Assembly (NCBI GenBank): GCA_964030475.1
Contig: CAXIPT010000001.1
Location: 3,013,075-3,077,074, forward strand
DNA from: Tethya wilhelma
Lineage: Eukaryota; Porifera; Demospongiae; Tethyida; Tethyidae
DNA length: 64,000 bases
Direction: 5' to 3'
How positions within the stretch are numbered: position 1 is the first letter of the stretch; each line of letters starts with the position of its first letter. Both the position numbers and the translations under genes were made by a program. Shown in pieces: positions 39,501-51,500 of the stretch. The notes beneath the pieces are model-generated. The model had not been told where the DNA came from and made no database searches. It saw only the letters and a list, made by a program, of their open reading frames with translations.

Positions 39501-41473
39501 TTAGTGATTTGTGGAGTAATTCGCCAATTTGCCAAATTTACCTGCTATATGGTATTGTGTTTCATCCACCCTTCTCCTGTACAGGAAGCTCAGATGGGGT
39601 TGGACCCCATGTCGTGCCAAGAGGTGCTGGGTCACATGTTTGTGTGTCAACCTTGGCAGACCAAGATACTGACCAATGTCACTTGTGAAGGCTGTGGCAG
39701 AAAGATCAGGGGGTTGGTACGGAGGTGGTATCGGTGTAAAGGTGGGTTAAGAGTGAAATATGATTCAACCGTTGTCATGTGGGCAGGCTGAACTGTGCAG
39801 CCTCTTGGGAGAATTGATCCAATTGCGTGTGCTCCATGCATGAATGTCACCTATACACCAATGCATAAACAGTCAGTTTTGTGCACTCTTTTTGTTTTGT
39901 ACATGTAGGCTGTCAGGTTTGCTGCCATAAGGGATGTCTGTCGGCCATTAATCACATGTGCTCTGCAAACAAGATCAAAGAGCTAGAGGTAAGACCACCA
40001 CACACTAAAATTGTGTGTGACTGTTTCATTTTTAGTGACTGCCTTGTGTTCCATAGGAGGAGGTGAAATACGTCTTAGAGGTGTGTCCAGAGAGGGGTCT
40101 CACCAAGCAGCAGTTTCGTTGTGCCAACTGTAGTCAAGCCTTCAATGCTACCAGCACTGTGGCTCGTCTCTGTGATTACTCTGGGTGCTACTATTGTCCA
40201 TCGTGTCACCATAACGATGTGGCTATCATTCCAGCTAGAGTTATGCATAACTGGGACTTCAACTTACGAAAGGTATTGCTCTTTCAAGTTAACAAAAAAC
40301 AAAACAAAATGTTGTCAAGTGGGGGATAGGCATGAAAAAATCTAGAAGAGAAACCTATAGAGATGCATGCTCTCTTCTCTTGAGTTTGTATTCCCATTCT
40401 TAGAACCTCAATTTTGATACCAGACTAGTTGGTTGTAGTATACCAGTCTTGTAGCCTTGTACCTAGGCTCTCTCATTTGACCTTGCACTAATGGCAAGGA
40501 ACGCTCCTTTGACCTTGCACTAACGGCAAGGAAAGCAAGCTAACGGCAAGGTTAAAGGAGAGAGCCTGGGTATGAGGCTACCAGCTTTGCATAGAGGAGT
40601 GTCAGTCTACTCTGATGTGTTCTTCTGTCCAGGTGTGCTGTCGATGTGCAGACTTACTCAATCGTCTCTACTCAAGACCACTGCTAAGAGTCCAACAGGT
40701 GAACCCATTGCTGTATACCTACGTCCAAGACTTGGTTACAGTTGAGGTAAAGAGATGTAGTATTGCTGGATGTTACATCGTTATCTATTGTTGGCAATAT
40801 GTTGGATGTCTGTAGGTACTGAGAAAAGATGTGCTAATGATGAAACAATATTTCCTCAAGTGCCAAACTGCTAAGGACAACCACCTACTGAAACTGTTGG
40901 ATCCGTTCCCACACTTCAAGGACTCTTCAAAGCTGTTCTCTCTCTCTGACTTTGTTGCTGTGTCTAATGGGAAATTGTTACCACAACTTGCAGAGATTCA
41001 CAGAGAATTTACGATGCACATTAAACAGGAGTGTAGGGTGAGCCATTATAGTTATGCACGATGATGCTCACCCTTTAGAAATCCTAATAATATTGCACAA
41101 AAATACTGAGAAGGAAGCTTAGGTTAGCCTAATTGGTCTGTCAAAAGAAGCACGACATATTGTAATGTGTATTCAAATGTCAGTATTATATCATAGTTCT
41201 GCAGGAGGTTGTTAACATCTGTTGTGTCCTATATTATATAGGTTTGTTTTAAAAGAGGTACTTTGTGTAAGTTCTGTGGCTCTGATGAGGTGCTGTTTCC
41301 TTTTGATCGTCATGTGAGTCTGTGTCCTCACTGTATGAAGGTTTACCACAAGTAAGTTTTGCATCATTTTATTACATGCATAATTATCTATAATTCTTCT
41401 TTCTTCATTCAGAACGTGCTATTCTGAAATGACTACTTGTCCAGTATGTTCCAGAACTAGGAGAATTAAATAA
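36540..41473 (+). CDS. RUN + C1 + Rubicon-homology domain protein (PLEKHM1-like)
   Basis: Late-endosome/lysosome/autophagy adaptor type. ATG at 36540 (MAALLRRGSAGVSKG); an in-frame ATG at 36432 is less likely. N-terminal RUN domain across five exons: LCAKFEDILRHGLKAKWFG, FWPVVLK, SGRCRAWIRLAVNECSLESY, LLGSYYETYSFLRDAEM. A large acidic linker exon (37711-39070) follows, with five NPF motifs. The C-terminus has a C1-type finger (CEGCGRKIRG, WYRCKGCQVCCHKGC) and the Rubicon-homology Cys/His domain: FRCANCSQAF, YYCPSCHHNDVAIIPARVMHNWDF, VCFKRGTLCKFCGS, PHCMKVYHKTCYSE, CPVCSR. RUN and RH blocks match PLEKHM1 closely, but no PH domains are visible. RH domains of this group bind Rab7. Stop TAA at 41471-41473. 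MITE copy C is intronic. Confidence 0.87.
39352..39554. mobile_element. MITE of the ACCGTATAGCGGG family, copy C (203 bp)
   Basis: Ends taccatatagcgggtacatt and aatttacctgctatatggta; the interior repeats tttggcga words in both orientations. A diverged relative. Lies in an intron of the PLEKHM1-like gene. Confidence 0.75.
40452..40580. mobile_element. Foldback repeat of the AGCCTC family with internal direct repeats
   Basis: Left end tagccttgtacctaggctct, right end agagcctgggtatgaggcta. The middle has two copies of gaccttgcactaa.ggcaag. In an intron of the PLEKHM1-like gene. Confidence 0.75.
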
Positions 41474-41593
41474 TCTTTTTATGTAATCCACTATCTGTTG
41501 ACATAATTTTTTATTGTCACCTGATATCCAGTCTCCAGATAGCTAGCTATAAGTAGTTTGTGGGTGTGGTCTCATGCATGTGGTTATTTTGTC

Positions 41594-43890
41594 ATGAGTG
41601 TCGCCAGAAGACGGTGGGGATGGATGCTGCTGGGCGGCCTGTCTGGTGGAGCGTGTCTCACAGGGGCCGTCCACTACTGGCGAGCCGACAAGATGGAGAA
41701 GAGAAAGATGAGGGTTGCTGCCAAGGGAATTCTTAGATTTTTCAGGTAAGACAAATAATTTGTAGAGTTGCAATAATTTTACTATGTTGCCATTGTTGAT
41801 AAAAGGTCGATGAAAGTGGGACTGACAATATCATTGGACTACTGGTGGACCCTTAGAGGGCTGGAGGAGGTTAGTGTTGAATAAATAATTTTCTATTAAT
41901 TATAATTGTTAATTTGTCCTATAATTATGTGGTATTGATGTGGTTAATTTTAGGACTCCCCAGAGTATGATAAGGCCATCCAGCCTTGTCACCAACGCTC
42001 GGCTGACAGGATTGTGGCAGGAGCTCTGAAGAACGGGGGTCTCTACATCAAACTGGGCCAGGGACTGGGCTCATTCAACCAGGTCCTTCCCCGGCAGTAC
42101 ATTGACACACTCAAGTCCCTTCAAGATATGGTGAGTCGTAGAAAGTAAAAATTGTCACTTTGATATTGGATTGGTCTCTCTCATTGCAGGCATTTGCTAG
42201 AGAATATGAAGAAGTGAGTGTGTGTATTTTTATGAGCCTCATTCCCAGGCTCCACTGCGAGTATTTCCTTTGAAAAGAAGAAAATATTTTGAGCAAGAAG
42301 CCTGGGAACAAGACTATACTTAGTTTGTATCTGTGATGTATATTCATATCACCCTCCTCTTCTTTGATTTGCAGCTGGAAATGCTGTTCATGGAAGACTT
42401 TGGTTGTATGCCGTCAGATCTTTTTGATAGTTTTGATCGACAGCCAGTTGCAGCCGCTAGTTTAGCACAGGTATTCAAAGCAGTGACTGTTGACAAAGAG
42501 GAGGTGGCAGTTAAAGCACAGTACATTGACTTGAGAGACAGATACGATGGTGACATTGCCACTGTCAAGCTACTGCTAAGAATGGTCGCGTTCATGCACC
42601 CAAAATTTTCACTTGCATGGGTATTTGAGGTATGTGCAACAACTTCAATATTATTAATTGTTAAATGATGGTGTGAACAAGACCCTCTCTCCTGTAATTG
42701 CTGTTGTAATTGTTGTCTACTCCAGGAGCTACGTGATACACTTGCTGAAGAGTTGGATTTTGAACACGAGGGTCACAACCTGGAACGATGTGCCCATGAC
42801 TTGATGCACTTTCCCTTTGTGTATGTCCCTAAGGTGAACTGGAAACTCACCTCAAAGAGAGTCCTCACAGCAGAGTGGATCGATGGCTGCAAGGCTACCG
42901 ATAAAGCTGCCATCAAAAGAATGGGACTTTCCACTGCCGATGTAAGAAAGTTACTTCCTCTTGTACCTAGTGCTAATTTTTTCTTTGATGATATCTATTC
43001 AGGTAGCTCAAAAGGTGATCACTGCCTTTGGCTATCAGTTGTTTCACACTGGTTTTGTCCACGGTGATCCCCATCCTGGGAATGTATTCATCCGGCCGTC
43101 TCCTCTGGGTGGAGCTGAAGTGGTTCTTCTTGATCACGGGCTCTACATGTCATTGCAAGAGAGGTATATATAATGCTAATATTTTTTTGATTGAGTGAGC
43201 CTTAAAATTGCTGTCTTTTCACAGTATGCGTGTGAGCCTGTGCAAGATATGGAAGTCTATCATTCTGCATGACATTCCCACACTGCAGCAGGAGTGTGAG
43301 TCACTAGGTGTAAAAGGTGAGAGAGCAATAAAGTATGATCTCCATACACACTCGACATATGACTCAGTTACTGGTAAGTACTAGTAATATCCATCATCGT
43401 ATCCTCCTCCCCCCTCAGACTATAAACTGTTGGCCATCATCCTTACTGGCCGCTCGCTGGAGAGCCACAAGAAAATGTTTGGTGCTGTTTCTTCAGCTCT
43501 TACTAAAGAAGATGTCAAAGCCTCTCTGTCCACATTTGTGCGTTTTGATGATGTTGTGGAGATCCTTAAAGTTCTTCCAACAGCAATGATAATAGCCATT
43601 AGAAATCTTAACATAGTTCGTTCAGTCAACAGAGAACTAGGAAGCCCAGTGAATCGATTTAACGTCATGTCCAAACTGTACGTTCAATTTTCACTAGCTA
43701 TTACATACTATTATTCATTTCCCCTATTGTTCCCCAGTGCCATCGGTGGGTCAAGGGTCAGTATTGATCCTCACAGCCAGTCATGGTTTGGTAGAGCTTC
43801 TTCCTGGGTGGAGACTATAAACTTTGACCTCAGATTAAAGTAAGTTCCACATTTTTAGGTTCTTGCTTTTGATTCAATCAAATCATGTGC

Positions 43891-43948
<58 letters not shown>

Positions 43949-44070
43949 GTATCTGATTCAGGTGGATATCCTTCAAGCTATGGTGGTCTGTAAAGTACTT
44001 ACAAATTTTGAGACTGTTGGGCTACCTTCCTGATAACGTGAAGCTACTGGAGCGTGCAATGCAGTCGTGA
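41594..44070 (+). CDS. ADCK1: AarF/ABC1 domain-containing kinase ADCK1
   Basis: Mitochondrial UbiB-family atypical kinase. ATG at 41594 gives MSVARRRWGWMLLGGLSGGA, a basic plus hydrophobic mitochondrial targeting/anchor segment. The UbiB-specific KxGQ motif is present (LYIKLGQGLGSFNQVLPRQY), with the Ala-rich loop (VAAASLAQVFKA) replacing a Gly loop. Then come AVKAQYIDLRDRYDGD, EELDFEHEGHN, the catalytic HGDPHPGNVF and the metal-binding LLDHGLY. C-terminal exons read NIVRSVNRELGSPVNRF and WVETINFDLRLKW, the ADCK1/5-type end. Stop TGA at 44068-44070. An intron near the 3' end carries a (TG)n run at 43891-43945. Confidence 0.92.
42235..42314. mobile_element. Foldback repeat of the AGCCTC family
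   Basis: Left end gagcctcattcccaggctcc, right end agaagcctgggaacaagact, within an ADCK1 intron. Confidence 0.75.
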
Positions 44071-44288
44071 ATACAATAATAATAATTATTATAGACACTT
44101 ACAGAAGTTACGTGATCAGGTTTTATGCATTCAGCCAAGAATTGCAAGACTTATTTATTTTGTTGATCTCAACCATTCTATAAAAATACATGAGATTGTA
44201 AATAATGTCATTGAAATGTCCTGTGAACTATAAATTACTATAGTAGACAGCCCTATCTGTATGGAGACTACTGATGTAAGAGAGCATG

Positions 44289-44997
44289 TCATGTATACTT
44301 GTCAAATTCAAGCGAGAGAGAGTTGATGCAGTATCTGACTCCTGTGTCATCCTCTGTCTCCTCTGGTCCATCGTCAAACACATGGCCTAGATGAGCACCA
44401 CACTTCTTGCACACAACCTCTGTGCGCATCTCGTTGCATGACTCATCCACCACCTTCAAGACATTATCACTCAATGCAATGTCCTTGAAAGACGGCCATC
44501 CACAACCTGAATCATACTTTGTATTGCTGTCAAACAGCTCAGCACCACACACCACACATCGATAGACCCCATCCTCTGAGAGATCAAGATAATCACCACT
44601 CCATGCTTTTTCAGTACCTGAAATAATAGAATACACAACATAAATTAATATTAATTATTATTATCATACCTTTCTAAATCATGCCCCCTTATTGGCAGCT
44701 TGGTCTTGAATTGGTCAACTAAAGAAAGGACCTACCTTTCTTCTGTGTAACCCAGTACTGCTCTTCACTGAGTCTAGTCTTCAATTCCTCCTCTGTGAAG
44801 GAAACTTCAGGCTCTGGGAGTTCATTTGGACGGTATGTAGTACCTGTGCTTCTTCTACTCAGTCTGTCCAGGGAACATTTCGGCCATCCCAGTGCCCAGT
44901 TGGATGGTTCATACCAGTATTTCCCGTGAGATGCACCTAGAGTTAACTGAGAGTGCAGCAGCAGCAGGAGCGACATACAACTCAACCGAGAGTTCAT
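44289..44997 (-). CDS. Methionine-R-sulfoxide reductase B, secretory form
   Basis: Reduces methionine-R-sulfoxide in proteins. ATG at 44997 gives a signal peptide (MNSRLSCMSLLLLLHSQLTLG). The MsrB fold follows: [18 protein letters not shown] and, in exon 2 (44289-44620), [37 protein letters not shown] and the catalytic Cys in VRYCINSLSLEF. Both zinc CxxC pairs are present. The Cys in SGCGWPSF (Ser in the neighbouring copy) matches the possible resolving Cys of 2-Cys MsrBs; that role is inference. Two exons; a tandem paralog lies 275 bp upstream on the same strand. Confidence 0.92.
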
Positions 44998-45271
44998 TGT
45001 TGGGTGTGATGGATGTGCAGTCTCCTTTGTGGGAGGGGCTGACCCTGCCTATTAATTTTGTCTACAGCTGACAAATGACAAATGATGGGGAATGCCTCAT
45101 GAGTTACTTAACACTATAACCAGGGTCTATTATCTATGACAAAATACAGTGACATTAAAAAAACACATCATGCAAAAAAAGAACAACTGAACAATGAAAT
45201 AAAATACTACAATGTTATGCTTTAAAAAAGATAAACTACTTTGGTAGGCTCTAGCTTGAAGTGTACGTTGG

Positions 45272-45930
45272 TCACTCTTCTGGGTTTTTTTCTGTAGAAT
45301 TGAACTTGAGAGAACAAGAATTGATGCAGTAACGCAGTCCAGTGTCAGATTCTCTTGGTCCATCATCAAACACATGACCAAGGTGAGCTCCACACTTCCC
45401 ACACACCACCTCAGTACGAACCATCCCGTGAGAGTCGTCCACAATCCTGACAACATTTCCTTTCTTTGCCACGTCCGTAAAAGATGGCCATCCACTACCA
45501 GATTCAAACTTTTTTTCACTGCGAAAGAGTTCGGTTCCACACACGACACATTCAAAAACACCATCTTCTTTCACATTCACATAACGACCTGTCCAAGCTC
45601 GCTCAGTTCCTGGATAAAAACAATATAAAAAGATCTATTAAAAACTTTATCACTTTATTATAAAGGTGTAAGCTCATTCATTTGAATACCTTTCTGTTGG
45701 GTAACTCTGTATTCCTCAGCAGAGAGCTTGGCTCTCAGCTCTTCCTCAGTGAAAGAGACTTCTGGTTTGGGTTCTTCACCAACTTTGAAGACAGGGTCAT
45801 CTCCTTTAATGCTCTCTTGATTGCCCATGTTCACACCAGCAGAGTAAGAAAAAAGTCTGTATCTCAGCAGTGGACGTTTTGAGACCAAATGTGGACGTGC
45901 CCTGCTAAATATTGATGACACCTTCAGCAT
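45272..45930 (-). CDS. Methionine-R-sulfoxide reductase B, probable mitochondrial form
   Basis: Tandem paralog of the gene at 44289. ATG at 45930 encodes [19 protein letters not shown], an Arg-rich, acid-free presequence typical of mitochondrial import; an internal MGNQES start could give a cytosolic form. The catalytic domain has [36 protein letters not shown] and catalytic Cys in [12 protein letters not shown], with both zinc pairs. Ends in an acidic tail before the stop at 45272. Divergent to RMDN1-like, 151 bp between starts. Confidence 0.92.
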
Positions 45931-46081
45931 GCCTCACACATGATCACGATCGTGTATTTACTTCCTGTACTTTGAGGTCATTTTGTGGGCTCTAAAAAAC
46001 CACGCCCAATCAATGCAATAATATGTTGCATGTTGAGTTCAGTGTCAGCTGATTTCAGGTAAAATTGTAGACTAGACTATC

Positions 46082-47395
46082 ATGGCAGACTGTGTTGATG
46101 TTTTGAAGACTGCTGATGAGCAGTACATAGCTGGAAAATGGAAGGAAAATTATGAATACATGGAGTCATATGCAGATTCACATAAAGAGGCATTAGAAGA
46201 TGTTGAATTTCTATGGAGATTGATTAGAATCTACTATAAAATTGGAAAGTTTTTCACAGAGGACAAAAAAGAAGTGGAGCAGCTGTCAAAAAGAGGTTAT
46301 GAGCTTTCTCAGAAAGCACTGAAGATCGATGATAACAACTTTGGCTGCAGAAAGGTACATAGTCTTTACCTCATGTAAAATTCTTGGTGTTGGGTAGCTA
46401 TTTGCATACTGAATGTAGTGATCACAACTATTCCAATTTCATTGCAGTGGGCCGGTATAATACTTGGTTTTTATGGCGACCATGCAGGACAGAAAGTAAA
46501 GATCGAGAGTTCATTCATCATTAAGGAACACTTTGAGGTAGGTTAACTTGATTACACAGTTACCTAATCAATGAACTAATGATATATTTGATTGGTTCCC
46601 TTTGCTAGAAAGCCATTGAATTAGACCCAAAGGAACCATTTGTGAGGCATTCCCTTGGAAGATGGTAAGAGTATGAAATATTCCTCATATCACATGATCG
46701 TGGCTGAATCCCCGTGTGTAGGTGTTACAATGTGGCATCTGTTTCATGGTATATCCGCAGAGCAGCTTCACTGGTTTTTTCATCACCACCTACTTCAAGC
46801 TATGAAGAGGTATGCAGTGTGTATTGGAGTGTTCTTGTCTCTCTATTCTTTCTGCACCACGCAGGCAATTTCTCATTTTGAAGCAGCTGAGTCAGTCAGA
46901 CCTGGGTTCTATTCCGCCAATTGGTTGTATCTTGGTAAAGCCCACTATCAGTTGAGCCACTATGATGAGGCTAGGAGCTGGCTCACCAAAGTAGTGGAGC
47001 TAGCAAAAGAAGGACCTGATCATAAAGAGGTAACTCCATGTCTGTGTGGATAAACATTCAGTCTAATATTATTACATGTTGCTGAAGTTTGAGCACACCA
47101 TGAGGAAATGTACTCATAATTTTACTATACGTTTCACACGTGAAGTTCAAATGTTGTTGGCAATGCTTCAGCTAGTGTGGCCAGTTAGGTTGTATTTAGT
47201 GTCAGCTACAGCTTGTGGCCAGCATCATACCAGCATGCCTGTAGTGAGTTGCAATTGCCAGGCAGGGAACTAGTATTCATTGGTATGCCATGTATGTTAA
47301 TCGACACACACACACGCATGCATGCACACGCACGCATGCACACACACACACATGCATACACACACACACATGCATACACACGCACACGCACACTN

Positions 47396-47447
<52 letters not shown>

Positions 47448-47485
47448 CACAAGAAGAAGCACGAGCTCTGCTCAAAAAGTTATAA
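46082..47485 (+). CDS. RMDN1: Regulator of microtubule dynamics (RMDN1/FAM82-like) TPR protein
   Basis: ATG at 46082 (MADCVDVLKTADEQYIAGKW). The RMDN TPR-like core is spread over six exons: VEFLWRLIRIYYKIG, YELSQKALKIDD, KWAGIILGFYGD, KAIELDPKEPFVRHSLGRWCYNVA, AISHFEAAESVRPGFYSANWLYLGKAHY and WLTKVVELA. The last exon AQEEARALLKKL uses an acceptor formed by the end of a (CA)n tract (CACACAG at 47446). No N-terminal membrane anchor is evident, which is closer to RMDN1 than to RMDN2/3. Stop TAA 47483-47485. One N at 47395 lies inside the microsatellite intron. Confidence 0.88.
47305..47446. repeat. (CA)n/(CATG)-rich microsatellite with one N
   Basis: Long CA repeat, imperfect on the left. It ends in CACACAG, which is the splice acceptor of the last RMDN1 exon. 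Confidence 0.9.
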
Positions 47486-47718
47486 CAAACAACAAAATAA
47501 CATAATAATAATAATGTATTATTTTATGTACAATAGTAAACAGCAGTGACAACATATAGGCACACAATGGCAAAAGTGTTGAGCAACAGTTACTCTATTG
47601 ACCAAAAGTAATTCATACATTACATACAATGGCTCTACTACATCTACAGTACATGCATGCATGCACACAAGTGGACATTGTTCTCTCTGTGTGCGTGCAA
47701 GGGTGGGGTTGGGTGTTA

Positions 47719-48505
47719 TTAGGAGTAGATAGTAATAACCTCTCTACCACCACCTCTCACCATGAGCACCCTCTCAAGACCCTCAGTCAACACGTCCAAA
47801 AATTCCATGTCTAGTGAGAAGTCAAGGAAAGTACACAAGCATGCATGCACATACAGCTACAAGGATGCTGAAATGGCTGCCTAAGGAATGAGGGTACATA
47901 TCACAGACTAAAGTCCATCTGGTTTGAGAATGCCGGTAGAAAAACTTGAATAACTTTCTAAATATCCAACCAATTTCAAAATTTCAAGCACCATTGGAAA
48001 GCGCTTGATCTTCCCATCCTTTTGGTTGCTTTTTCAGCTTCCTACGCCTTAGTTATTTGGCCCATAGAAAAAGTATGGTTATGAATCTCATTAATTCACT
48101 TCCAGCGGCATTCTCAAACCAGATCGACTTTAGATTCAAACACACACTGTGAGTTCACACAATGCTATATACAGTACATACTGTTTACATTGACACAATG
48201 GCAACAATGCATAGAGTAACAATAGTATAGTCTTCACCTTCGTGACTCCAGACCTCCCTTGTTAAAACTATCTTAGAGCAGAAGCTGAATAAATTTGGGG
48301 CATTGGAGTTTTACTGACAAATTAACTGAAATTAATATGGAGAGGATACAATTTTCTTCATCTTCTGCTCTCTTTGGTGGGCCTGGCAGATTGACAACAA
48401 CTAGTGCAGAGTTGTGAGACTTGTTCACAATAAGTTCATTCAGCTTCACACTGGTGTTCATACGTAGAAGATTCTCCTCTTGGCTGCAATACACAGGTCA
48501 CCAAA

Positions 48506-48541
<36 letters not shown>

Positions 48542-51500
48542 CACAACACAGACATAGAGACAGACAATAGACTGTCATCATTACCTTACTGACACTGGTG
48601 GTGGTGGTGGTGGTGGTGGTGTGTGTGGTACTGACAGTGCATGTACAGTATACAATCGATTCAGTTCCACTCAATCTTAAACAGAAACCATTATTATGCC
48701 ATTCATAGAAGCTAGGAAACTTGATGTCAAGGCACAGGAAGGGATTGAAGCTGCATGAGAAATCATCTCGACCCAAGTAGGGCAATAAACATGCATCAAT
48801 ACAGGCACTCACTCTAACCATAGCTCATCTGAAGTACCATTATAGTGGGATTTTCGTATAGTGCAAATTTTTGGTATTTTCGTATGCCACTTGAATGTAC
48901 AAAAATCTAAAATTTAAACTTCTGTGTTGTGTAATACAAGTGGGCACTACTGTACATAAGTTAAATTTTTCTGACCCATTTTAAATGATTTATACAAACA
49001 TTTGCACCTACAAAAATTCCTAGCTATACAGTAGCCTCGTTCTCAGGCCCCCCACCCATGCTCCCATTTCTCTTGTCAGCCATTTCCTGTGGGTGGGAGA
49101 GCCTGGGAGCGAGGCTAGATCTGAAGCACACCACACCTCACGCTCTACTTACGGTTCAGTTGTCTTAAACTTGCTCCCAACACCTGCACCACCGTCGTAG
49201 TGATCTGCCTCTGTAAACATTTCGTCATATCTCTTAATGCTCGGTTGGGGGTTGGTAGGCAGGGTGGCCGGTGCAGGGGTGATCTCTGGACCTTCCAAGA
49301 GAGGAGTTCGTACAGCCTGTTCCTCATCACAGCTACTACCTGAAGAAGAAGAGCTGTCTTTACGAGTTCTTCTATAAAAGCTGCTGTCTCCCCTTGGAGG
49401 CGTACCTCTAGGAGGAGACCGAGCTTCAAACACATTACTAGTATCGATTTCCTCCTCGTCAAACTCCAGAGGGGGCATCTTGTTTGGACTGAGAGTATCT
49501 GAGGATGTGAGGGTCACTGTAGGCGGAGGTGGGGGAGTGGTTAGCTCCATGAGGGGCGTGGGGGAGTGCTGAGGTTGGAAGGGCGGTGAGTGAGCTGTGG
49601 ATGAGATTGTAGCCATGTCTTTCAATACAGCACTGGAGCCGGCGACACGAGGCTCCATGGACAAATCCCCGACAGAGACTGCATCTATTGAGGTCTGTTG
49701 GTAGAGAGGGGACTGCGGTACGGGAGGGAACTGAGGGACGGGTATGGAAATCTCTTCCGGGGGTGAGAGGGGCGTGGTGGGGACTTGGAGAGTCTTGCGA
49801 CTGAAAGAACGGGAGACCATGTGTTGGACGTCTCCTTTCTTTTGTCTGTTGGTGAGTCTCATGTGTTTCAACATCTGGTTGCGCTGCTCCATGATCAGAG
49901 TACGCTCGTACGTGTACGCTGAAATATCATTATCAGGCTGTGTAGGAAGCGTTTAAAGTAAAATGGACATACACTAAGAAAAGGTACTATAGAATCCACC
50001 ACCTCACCATTTCAATGACATCCACTTCAGCAGGTATTCTCAACTGGTAGAGGAAAGCAGCCAAGTCCTTCTTCATTTGAATGCTATTGTCTTCCAGTTC
50101 TGAACAATAGGAGTCAAGGTTGAAACACAAAGGCACACAAAGATCTACAAACAATTTTTTCATATTATTTTTCTTCAGAGGATACGGGCCACAGTGAATA
50201 TCCTGAGGTGGCAGTGCCTCCACACTTTGTGCTTGAGGAGCAGGAAAGGCAACAACATAAGAAGTCCACCATCATGGACCACCCACCAGATGTCAATGTT
50301 CCCCTTCATCCTGTCGATGTTGCTAGGGAACCAGTTGATTCCCTTGGGGACCAAGACAGCCAACTCCTTGAGAGACACAATCCGTAGAGCCTCTGTATAC
50401 AGAAGAAGGGCAAACAAACAAACAAACAAACAAACAACATAATTTTACTTTTACTACAATCTTCTGCTTAAATTATTTCTATGACATTGTACGACAAATA
50501 AATTATTTCTATGACATTGTAAGACAAAGACAGCAGGCATCCTGACCTATGAACATGTGCCACGATGTTTTCTTCCTCCAGTTGTCTGGCCAGTTGATCA
50601 CCACTGTGTTGTGTCTCATCCCACCAAGGCCAGCACTCTGGATACTGGAATGTACCACAACCAAAGAGACTCCCATCACACCATTAAATACATACAGTAC
50701 ATGTACCATGCATCATTGTATACTTGTTACATGCTCCACTAAATAAAGTAGATTGGAATTTTCGCCAAAAGTGCAAGTTAAAGCTGTTCACCTTTCAGTT
50801 AAAACTTCACATTTGAGTTATAACTAATCATGTTTTGAGTTATAACTTCACGTTTGAATTAACTGATCATGTTTTGAGTTATAACTTCACATTTCGATTT
50901 TAACTGATGTTTTGAGTTAATTATAACTGATCATGCATGTTTTGAGTTATAACTTCACGTTTGAGTTAGTTGAAAATTAAATACATGAATAATTTTATTC
51001 CCAATCTACGGTACAGTATGCTTACATCTGTGAAATGCCATCCATGGTCGTGCTAGCCGCCACCACCTTACAGAAGCCTTCAACCTGGTTCTCATCAGAA
51101 AATCTCTTCAATCCTTGTCCTGCTGCAATGCACTCAGCAGTAATGTCGGTGTACTTCCCCTCCAATACTGAGTAGGCCATCATCAGTCCCTTGCCTGAAG
51201 AAAGACAATAGGCATAGGAAGATGGCTGGGCTCCGCTACAGAGCGTCTGTTCTACACCAACTAATGATGAGCTAGTAGACCATTTGAATGGTCAGGTTCC
51301 ATTCAACACACCATTCTACTCACCAGCTTTGAGTTGACTGGCAAAACTGAGCATCTTGGGATGAGCAGGCAACAAGTTCTGATCAAGTTTGCACAGCAAC
51401 AAGAGCTGAGGCCTCCAGTTCTTTGTATGCACTGGACCATCCTCCAGCTTGAGGAGAGAGTAGAGAGCAGCTTGGAGCTGAAGACCTCTCACTCCATCAC

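Noticed and set aside
48498..48821. Possible extra KCC exon around 48690-48755
   Set aside because: Splice-like ends exist but no frame resembles the KCC tail; left unassigned.
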